Assembly (NCBI GenBank): GCA_030247855.1
Contig: JAPDRN010000014.1
Location: 248,001-312,000, forward strand
DNA: 64,000 nt
Origin: Knufia peltigerae
Taxonomy: Eukaryota > Ascomycota > Eurotiomycetes > Chaetothyriales > Trichomeriaceae
Reading direction: 5' to 3'
Part shown: positions 57,217 through 64,000 of the stretch, in pieces
Position numbering within the stretch: the stretch's first letter is position 1
Layout: each line of letters starts with the position of its first letter
Notes under the pieces: generated by a model
Databases searched by the model: none
Seen by the model: the letters and a program-made list of their open reading frames with translations, nothing else
Told to the model about the DNA's origin: nothing
Program-made: the position numbers and the translations under genes

Positions 57217-58905
57217 ATGGTTTCACGTGCTGAAGTAGCAGATCGGTCTCGAGGGCCTGCCTCTGTCGTTTCTCGAACGTCGCGGTCTAGACACCACCAT
57301 CGAAATAGATCACATCATGGAGGCCAAACTCAGACTTCTCTGAACGAGTTTCCCTTTTTCTCCCAGTCTGGAGATGTCGAGATTGTGATAGCATGTGATG
57401 GACACGAGAAGCGATATCTATTACACCGCTTTACGCTGGCGCAGTTTTCGGGATTCTTTGAAGGCAACACTCGCGAAGAATGGTCGCGCAATCAAGCTAT
57501 TGCACCTTCACGGCAGGAGCAAGCTCTCAGTGTGATCGGCGAAGAGTCATCGCATCCCGGCTCTGCGCACAGTATACAAGGGAGACCGATCTCACCGCCT
57601 CGGCCGCGCTGGCGTTTTGAATTAGACTGGGAGAATCTCGAGGAAGATGAAGACGAGCCCATTCTGGTTCGAAGAACACCCGAAGGAGCTTTGTTTACTA
57701 CATCCCACCCACCGCCACCACCTTATCAAGCTGAGCCGCAACGAAGGCCGCGCCCACAACCTACACATACATCTTTTTTTAGATCCATGGCAAATCTTGC
57801 TCTAACTTCGCACCATGGAGCGTCGCAATCAACAGCTCAGCTCCCTGTGACGGTAGACCCTGCATTGGGCAATCCTCTGTTGCGCGACTACGACAACCTG
57901 TTCCGAATCTTCTACAATTACCCTCCACTCTTGAATGCCACGAACATCGCCTCTGCCTATTCCGAGTGCAAGGCTTTGCTCAGCTTGGCAGACATGTACG
58001 AAGCCTTGCCAGTTGTCGGGCCTCGGATTGATCACCATCTACTGCGATTCTCGAGTCGACTGTTCAAGCAGATCGCGAAATACCCACCATCATATCTGAA
58101 ATTAGGCTACCTTGCCCGGAGCCGTATAATCTTCTCCGAAGCACTTACACATGTTGTTGGCCAGTGGCCCGCAGGTCTGCCATACATCAAGTCTCCTGAC
58201 CCCAATGGGGGCGGGTATGAAGTCCCACAGTCCGTAATTGATCTGATCGAGGATAAAGTCGACGAACTAGAAGAGTTGAAGTTGCGCATCGAGACGAAAT
58301 TGTTCAGATTGACGCTTACCACGAGTCGTGGTGAACGGGTCAATCCAGTAAACGACTATTTGGGCTGGCTTGCAATGAGCCTATGGAGGCAATGGCTTGC
58401 CGAAAACACAACTCCAGAAGTCCGTGGTATATTGAAAAACACATCGCCTTCTTCCTCCTCGAGACCAGGCAGTGCGAACCCCGGTGGTGCGAATGTTCCG
58501 CCTCGACGAACAGGAGGTACTACGGCAGGTGACACAGCGACCTTGGCCGTCCAACATCCACCTCCACCACCTCCGGTGCCTGTCAACACAGGTCGAGTAT
58601 TCCGGATGATTGGAGCAACGAATCCCGAGGCGTTCCTGCCACGGGATGAATTAAAACGGTTCCTCAAGATACAGCCGCCGGGTCATTCCACCTCGGCGGT
58701 CTACACGAGGGACAACCTTCGACGATTTGAACGAAAGATTGACGAAATCAAAAATGTCGCCAGGGATATTGTGAAGCCGTTAACAAGAAACTGTTTGGAA
58801 CTTGATGTACGAAGTTTTTTGAGTGACGGGCAAGGTGGCGGCGGCGGGTTGGGATATTTGACTTGTATGAGGTGTGAAGAGGAAGACATCCCTTGGGAAA
58901 TTTAA
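57217..58905 (+). CDS. BTB/POZ-domain-like protein
   Basis: A 562-residue intronless protein. After a basic, His/Arg/Ser-rich N-terminus (SRHHHRNRSHHGG) comes a BTB-like core: SGDVEIVIACDGHEKRYLLH and RFTLAQFSGFFEGNTREEW, that is, the usual D[VI].I......HR..L...S..F pattern. A disordered Pro/Arg insert follows, then a helical region with conserved aromatic residues (YDNLFRIFYNYPPLLNATNI, CKALLSLADMYEALPVVGPR), like the post-BTB part of large fungal BTB proteins. The C-terminus carries CMRCEEEDIPWEI. BTB proteins often adapt substrates to Cul3 ligases or build chromatin complexes; which applies here is unknown. Confidence 0.85.
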   Translation: MVSRAEVADRSRGPASVVSRTSRSRHHHRNRSHHGGQTQTSLNEFPFFSQSGDVEIVIACDGHEKRYLLHRFTLAQFSGFFEGNTREEWSRNQAIAPSRQEQALSVIGEESSHPGSAHSIQGRPISPPRPRWRFELDWENLEEDEDEPILVRRTPEGALFTTSHPPPPPYQAEPQRRPRPQPTHTSFFRSMANLALTSHHGASQSTAQLPVTVDPALGNPLLRDYDNLFRIFYNYPPLLNATNIASAYSECKALLSLADMYEALPVVGPRIDHHLLRFSSRLFKQIAKYPPSYLKLGYLARSRIIFSEALTHVVGQWPAGLPYIKSPDPNGGGYEVPQSVIDLIEDKVDELEELKLRIETKLFRLTLTTSRGERVNPVNDYLGWLAMSLWRQWLAENTTPEVRGILKNTSPSSSSRPGSANPGGANVPPRRTGGTTAGDTATLAVQHPPPPPPVPVNTGRVFRMIGATNPEAFLPRDELKRFLKIQPPGHSTSAVYTRDNLRRFERKIDEIKNVARDIVKPLTRNCLELDVRSFLSDGQGGGGGLGYLTCMRCEEEDIPWEI

Positions 58906-59760
58906 TTCGATATGGAATCTCACCAAATTCTCTCACGAGCACCGATTTCTCTGGAAACACAAGGCGCTTTGTGTATTGCTCACGATACCAACGACCTGGA
59001 CGAATTTTTTTAAGGTGGGATTTTTACCCCCCTGTTTTTACGCGCTTAATGAATCATTGAAGGATTGATCGGACTTTATGGACAAATATATCTATCAGAT
59101 AACTCTTGTGTATTTGTTTTGTGATTTTCCCTGGTGGAAATTGGAAATGAATTGGATCGATATGACTATATATTTGATGAGTTGAAATTGAGATTGAGAT
59201 TGAGCCTGTGAGACGACATGCGTCTATGTGAACGGCAACTATTTCAGGGCATGGCGATATTTCCCCCTTTTTTCTGTCGTGCTCAAATCTGTGTCCTCGA
59301 CATTGAATCGTAATTACCTGTGAAAAGCAATCATGAGGGATGAAAACAAAAACCAAAACATCGGTACACTGTACACTGTATGACGATCAGGAAGATTGTT
59401 GTATTGTCTATTGGTCTATCGATAAAAACATGCTGTAAAACTAGGAAAGCTTGACACGATGTGCCTGACCCGACGGTTTCCAACGTCGATATCGCTGTAG
59501 CCGAAAGAGTGTTTTCTGCCTTGGTACCCTGATTTTTCTCACAACGAAACAACACCATTCGAACCCACACTCGATGTCATTCTGGTCCCATGACTGCCCA
59601 CGAACAGTGTTCGCTGTTTTGCTCAACCGTTTGCCGTCACTCGTTTCTCGATTCGTCCCGGACACCAGTATTCGTCATACGACACCACGATAATGACAAC
59701 GTCCGTCCACGCCCTTCAGGGGTTTGTCCCCACTCGACAGTTTCGACGAGAGCCACGGGT
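58906..59760. other. 3' region between convergent genes
   Basis: 855 bp, A+T-rich, with a small TTGAGA repeat near 59183-59200. No gene supported. Confidence 0.5.
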
Positions 59761-60996
59761 TCAATTCTGAGGCATGGCGGTCCAATCCCAAGCCAATCGT
59801 CGACCTCGATGATCTTGCCAACGGTGTGTCAAGTCTTGTCGCCGTAGATGATCTTGACCTCGTTCACCTCCATGGTCGCCACCACCATCGCTGTCGCCAT
59901 CACTGTTTCGAAACTCCGAACCGTCCGTGTCGGTATCGACATCAGCATCGTCGACTTGGTCTTGGATCATGTATCCCGGGTCGGTGGTCAGGTCGAACGT
60001 GAGGGGAGTGGTCGAGCCCGTACCGAATGCAGGGTGAGGACGGAGACGGAGACGGAGACGTCGACGTTGACGAATACCTCCTCGTCTAGTGTCTGTACCA
60101 GAGATGGAGCCCGAGTTTGTGTCCGTGTCCGATTCAGGGTCCGAGTCTGAAGTTTGAGAAGAAGTAGAAGTAGAAGAAGAAGAAGCACCTGCTGTGTCAT
60201 GGTGTCCGTGGTGACCTCTCTTTCGATTCTTGTCATCGTCGTCATCGTCGTCGCCCCGACCAAACCCTGAACCAGAGCCGGTTGCCGTTGTGAATGGTGA
60301 CGATCCGGTACTCGACTGCTTGCGACCCGCGCATTCTGTCGTGTCATTCGACTTTGGACCATGAGTCGACTTGGTTCGGTCGTCATGTTGGTGATCACTT
60401 CCATTTCCATATTCGATGGTGCCTCTGCTCGGACAGTCTCCGACTTCTACGTGGTGAATTCGGATAAAAGGCACCAAGGGCATGGGAAATCGGACTCGTG
60501 TATATCGTATGTTGGTGCCAGCGGGACCTGCAAAATCTTCAGACGCGTAGCCCTCGATTGTGTTGGTAGGCAACGGTGATACGTGAACATCAGTCGAGGG
60601 GACGGACAAAAATCTTGACGATGTTGCACTGCTTTTGAGAGCTCGCGAAAAGGACCCAGGTAGTCCCAGTAATGAGTGGGTGTCATCATCGCTCGAAATT
60701 GTACCCATGGTTGTAGTCGGACTGTCGTCCTCAGCTCTGGTTACGTGAGCGTCTAGATACGCGGACAATGAGAGGCCACTAGTCACGAAGCGGAAGACAA
60801 GAGTCGCACACAACAACGTCAATGAAGAGATGACAGAGGAGGTGATACTGGCATGCACGGATGACAGGTAGCTCGAGAATTTGCAGAGGAGAACGTAACC
60901 TTTGGCGTTGTTGGGCGAACAGTAGGCGGATACGATGGATTCGACAAAGAGGATGGCGTAGTATTGCATGAACAGGTACAGGATGAGTTTGGCCAT
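59761..60996 (-). CDS. Uncharacterised membrane protein with long acidic/Ser-rich tail
   Basis: A 411-residue intronless frame. Two hydrophobic segments occupy the first 85 residues: LILYLFMQYYAILFVESIV and SSVISSLTLLCATLVFRFV. The rest is hydrophilic, with RIHHVEVGDCPSRG as the only ordered-looking stretch. Asp runs (DDDDDDKN) and an (Asp-Thr-Asp) rich end follow, with a Arg-rich RRRLRLRLRPH patch in between. No family is recognised. The composition of the second half is repetitive at the DNA level (GAAGAAG, CATCGTCGT), so its conservation is doubtful, but the N-terminal helices support a real gene. Confidence 0.55.
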   Translation of the reverse strand: MAKLILYLFMQYYAILFVESIVSAYCSPNNAKGYVLLCKFSSYLSSVHASITSSVISSLTLLCATLVFRFVTSGLSLSAYLDAHVTRAEDDSPTTTMGTISSDDDTHSLLGLPGSFSRALKSSATSSRFLSVPSTDVHVSPLPTNTIEGYASEDFAGPAGTNIRYTRVRFPMPLVPFIRIHHVEVGDCPSRGTIEYGNGSDHQHDDRTKSTHGPKSNDTTECAGRKQSSTGSSPFTTATGSGSGFGRGDDDDDDDKNRKRGHHGHHDTAGASSSSTSTSSQTSDSDPESDTDTNSGSISGTDTRRGGIRQRRRLRLRLRPHPAFGTGSTTPLTFDLTTDPGYMIQDQVDDADVDTDTDGSEFRNSDGDSDGGGDHGGERGQDHLRRQDLTHRWQDHRGRRLAWDWTAMPQN

Positions 60997-61581
60997 GGCT
61001 TCACTGTAGACTTGGTCGAACCGTAATGGCCGCTGGTAAGGGGTTGTATGTATGTCGAGACTTGTGCTTGTGCGTGTATGTTGGTCTTGAGTCTTTGTAT
61101 CGTTGCAAGGTTTCGTGGTGTCAGTGGATGATGATTTTCACCGTCCCTGGCAGTTGCAAGGCGTTGTGCGTCTGTTGTATTGTGGTAATCGGTGATCTCT
61201 GAAGAGGATGAAGCGCTTAAATACCTCGATGAAAGTCCCAGGCCCCGTCTCAAGGCAGTCATCGACGCCGCGGCAACAGTGCTATGATTCATTGTGATGG
61301 TGGCTAGTCTCGAGAGGCAGTGCCAGACATGCTCACTTCTCGGCATTGTATACTGTCCCCTGGACAGTAAACTGGTATAATCATTTCTTTGTTCGGATCT
61401 TGATACACCCAAGGCACTACCTTACCTTGGTATACTTGTGAAACGAGACTGTCTCGGACGTACATTGTTGAACGAGCCTCAGAAAACCCCCAGTCATGTA
61501 CCCCCTTTAGGGTTTTGATCACAGTTCGTCTTCGATGCAATATTTGTGCATACATTTTCTTTGTTTGTGATAAAAACACTC
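60997..61581. other. Intergenic between two minus-strand genes
   Basis: 585 bp. A 197-codon minus-strand frame at 60819-61412 overlaps the start of the membrane-protein gene in another phase and has no motif. It is not annotated. Confidence 0.5.
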
Positions 61582-63055
61582 TCAGACTCTTCCCAACCAG
61601 AGTAAACTCTTCGGCGTCAACCAGAACTGCCTGTGAATCGCGTCTTGGTTGGCAGTGGCCCCCTCAGATTCTCGCTCCAGCGCATCTTTGAGCTCGACCT
61701 GATGAACCTTCCAGGACCTGAGGAACAATGTACTCGCCGCGGCAAAGAGAAACATACAACCCACAAATATCTGCGAGCTGAGATATCCGGATGTCGCGAC
61801 CATTTGCAACGCGATCGGTTCTGCAAACGTCGAGGGCAACACCAGAGCCAGGCAGATCATGCCAAACGCAGAGGGCAATCGTTTGAGCCCGACGACTTCG
61901 GTGGTCACCGGCGCCACCGTGCTCCAAAAGATGCCGCAGACACAGCCAGAGGCCAATGCGAAGACGAGCAAAACACCGTACGTCTTGGCCGGCACCCACA
62001 GTGCCAGACACAAAACTCCGGACAGGGCGGTCATGAGCGCCGCCATGTTGAGCCGGCCGAACGAGTCGCTGTAGTAGCCGATGATCGGGCGCCCGACACC
62101 GAGTCCCAGGTTGAGAAGCGCTCCCACGACAGAACCCTGACCTGGCGACAAGCCGATGGAGATGGCATAGTTGGGAAGTGAATAGAGCAAGACAATGTAT
62201 GCCAGTTCGTTGCCGACGCCCCAAAGTATGACCAGTATCACCTCGGTCTGCCTGTACTCGCGGTAATCGAAAACGTCCTGGATCGGCTGGATCGCCTTGT
62301 TTCGATCTTTGAGCAATACAGAACAAACCGCATTGACGACCAAGCCGCAAAACGCCAGGACGCGGTACGTCCAGTCCACACCGACCTCCTGGACCAGACG
62401 TCCAGCGATGAGGTTGTACACGAGCCCTCCGAGGCCGGATCCCGAAGCCGCTATCCCAACGGCCAAACTCCGCCGCGTCGAAAACCACTGAGGCAGCACG
62501 GCGGTGGAGGGGATGTAGAGGAACCCCAAGGCAAATCCAAAGCAAACCCCCTGACTGAGGAACAAATGCCAGATCTGCGTCGCGTACGAGGCACCGAACA
62601 TGGCGGCGAAGACGAGCAAAGTGCCAATCAGGAGAGTGTTGCGCGTACCCAGCGATCTGACTGATAGAGCCACGACCGGGGCGATGATGCCCGACGTGGA
62701 GATTGAGAGTCCTCCGATGAGTGCATACTCAAGACGAGAGGCATTTTCGAATGTCGAGTCGGATAAGTAATGGGCGAGGAAGATTCCCCATGCCTGACGG
62801 CCTTTCGGTCAGTAGGGAAACAAGGTCGTGTGTACGGAGTACGGAAGGTAGAATTACACTATTCAGACCCCAGGTGTGAGCATTGATCATGAAGCAACAT
62901 GCCGTGCACACCCAGGCGTAGCCACCATTGGGCGGCGGCTCTTCAACCGAGACAGCATCTCGTGGTGGAATATCGGTGAGATCAGTGATAACCTGAGGCG
63001 CTGGATCGGATTTGCCATGCGGAGATTGAAGTTCTACGTCTGACGAGGATCCCAT
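61582..63055 (-). CDS. MFS transporter, monocarboxylate-transporter-like (MCT family)
   Basis: Exons 63055-62858 and 62793-61582, giving 469 residues; the donor is GTAATT and the acceptor CCGTCAG. The N-terminal signature PPNGGYAWVCTACCFMIN is the conserved start of helix 1 in fungal MCT-type MFS proteins (consensus DGGYGWVVV). About twelve helices follow, including FGFALGFLYIPSTAVLPQWF then STRRSLAVGIAASGSGLGG, the helix 4-5 element of the family, and LGLGVGRPIIGYYSDSFGR in the second half. The family includes plant-type, riboflavin and carboxylate carriers. Substrate unknown. It precedes the sugar transporter on the same strand. Confidence 0.92.
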
Positions 63056-63577
63056 TGACTGCAATCCTGATACAATGTTTGATTGTGTAGTAGACGTTGT
63101 CAGTAGAAGGTGTAGTCGAGTTGTGCGATCTGCATATCCGGTCCGATATCTATGTACTGTATTCGCTAAGGTGCTCACCTAATCGTAACAAGTCCATACA
63201 TAATCGACGTGTCATAAGGCGGTGGAACGCGCACAACGCCGTCCTGTCTTACTTCTGGTTTTCTCTCCAGCGTAAAGCAAATTAGTCTCTGGCGCATGCA
63301 CCGCACCATGTTGGCTAATGATGCATTGAGGCTCTATGGGGTTCATGGCAGGTGGTCCAAAACTACACACCAACAAAGTCCTATCGACGGTGTTCAAGAA
63401 AGCGGCGATGGGCAAGCACATGTGTGTCCTGCTCCCGCGATCTTTGGTCCGACTCGAGTTTCTGGACTAGTCGTAGCTGACGTTTGGTACGCATACTTGA
63501 ACAGAGGGTTCTCATCAACCACCTCTGCCAACTGCTCGGCCGTGTACTTCTCGCTGATTGCGGCCTCCGACATGGAT
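63056..63577. other. MCT gene promoter and sugar transporter 3' end
   Basis: 522 bp. The minus strand holds a coding-like stretch (EKYTAEQLAEVVDENPLF at about 63497-63550) just past the sugar transporter stop; see the finding. Confidence 0.45.
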
Positions 63578-64000
63578 CTAATTGATACTTCGGATCTTCC
63601 GTGTCGGTACGTCAGTACTAAACTGCCAGTCAATCTCTTCCAGGGCGAGGTCTCGTGTTTCCGGGACAAGGAAGTAACCACAAATAACCGCCAGAGCAGC
63701 AAACGAGCCGTATATAAAGCCAAGCTTACTTCCCAAGCCAGCGTATTGGCCATCCTCCAAGTACGGGTAAGTAAAGCTTACAGCCCATCTGCATCACAGC
63801 GTCAATCTAGATGCTTTGTCGAGGGGAGACAGGAGACCTACTCTGTGACCAGTTTAATGGTGTATGCCAGACGCAACGTGTGCTCGCGTAATGCCAGCGA
63901 GGGCACCTCCGCGGCAATGAGGTACGTCAGAGGGGCCCATCCGAGGGAATAACCGAATGAGAAAACCAGAAGCATGGCGACTATGCCTCGTCGTTCTGGA
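63578..64000 (-). CDS. Sugar transporter (MFS), C-terminal part; 5' end beyond the window
   Basis: Exons 63788-63578 and 64000-63842 on the minus strand, joined by a 53 nt intron. The visible part includes MLLVFSFGYSLGWAPLTYLI with AAEVPSLALREHTLRLA, the helix 10 and following loop of the sugar porter family. After the intron come a membrane helix (KLGFIYGSFAALAVICGYFL) and the family signature VPETRDLALEEIDWQF, with the end PTRKIRSIN. The PETxxLxLEEID motif marks fungal hexose and disaccharide permeases. The N-terminal three quarters lie outside the window. The final stop at 63578 may be skipped by an alternative splice. Confidence 0.88.

Noticed and set aside
56609..57238. 209-codon plus-strand frame before the BTB gene
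   Set aside because: Arg/Ser/Pro-rich, overlaps the BTB start in another phase and shows no domain.
60819..61412. 197-codon minus-strand frame
   Set aside because: Ser/Thr-rich without domain; overlaps the start of the 59761-60996 gene.
61664..62545. 293-codon frame overlapping the MCT transporter on the same strand
   Set aside because: Shifted phase of the transporter; basic, repetitive composition without motifs.
1..64000. tRNA, rRNA, CRISPR, PKS or NRPS genes
   Set aside because: I looked for B-box-like tRNA motifs, repeat-spacer arrays and long multi-domain synthase frames and found none I could support. A tRNA scan was not possible here.

Overview
The window is nuclear DNA of a filamentous ascomycete (Pezizomycotina). 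The evidence is dense genes with short GT-AG introns (about 45-160 nt, often with CTAAC or CTGAC branch points), three fungal Zn2Cys6 regulators, an OrdA-like P450, a DUF6594 membrane protein, and single-copy core genes (CDC45, MED4, a Pkh/PDK1 kinase). The retropepsin-like protein and overall gene style would suit Eurotiomycetes/Chaetothyriales, but that placement is inference. Most multi-exon models below were rebuilt by joining reading frames at splice sites. They are predictions, not transcripts.

Layout. 0-13 kb is mostly housekeeping: a truncated two-domain fasciclin membrane protein at the left edge, a 2.1 kb stretch without a convincing gene, CDC45, a secreted SGNH hydrolase, a RecJ-like DHH phosphoesterase, a Zn2Cys6/C2H2-type regulator with an in-frame TGA near its end, a small Cys-rich protein and Mediator subunit 4. 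13.8-25 kb is an accessory oxidoreductase block: Zn2Cys6 regulator, Old Yellow Enzyme, cytochrome P450 and three short-chain dehydrogenases (SDRs), two of them sharing a divergent promoter. No PKS, NRPS or terpene synthase is present. 25.5-37.7 kb holds poorly characterised genes: a coiled-coil protein, a retropepsin-like protein, a DUF6594 protein, a very acidic nuclear protein hidden by introns, and a 1456-residue secreted Ser/Thr-rich protein with five PAN/Apple-like Cys modules. 38.7-49.3 kb is a second accessory module: SDR, nit-4-type regulator, a gene-poor 3.3 kb gap and a DHA1-type MFS transporter. 50-64 kb has an unrecognised disordered protein, the Pkh/PDK1 kinase, a BTB protein, an unrecognised membrane protein, a monocarboxylate-transporter-like MFS protein, and the 3' end of a sugar transporter cut by the right edge.

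How the genes may work together. CDC45 is itself a degenerate RecJ/DHH relative. A second DHH protein with intact metal-binding motifs lies only one gene away, and its last residues look like a PCNA-interacting peptide. This is the most testable new lead here. The OYE-P450-SDR block with its own regulator looks like a tailoring or catabolic cluster for a small hydrophobic substrate. The SDR, regulator and transporter at 38.7-49.3 kb may be an extension of it or a separate unit.
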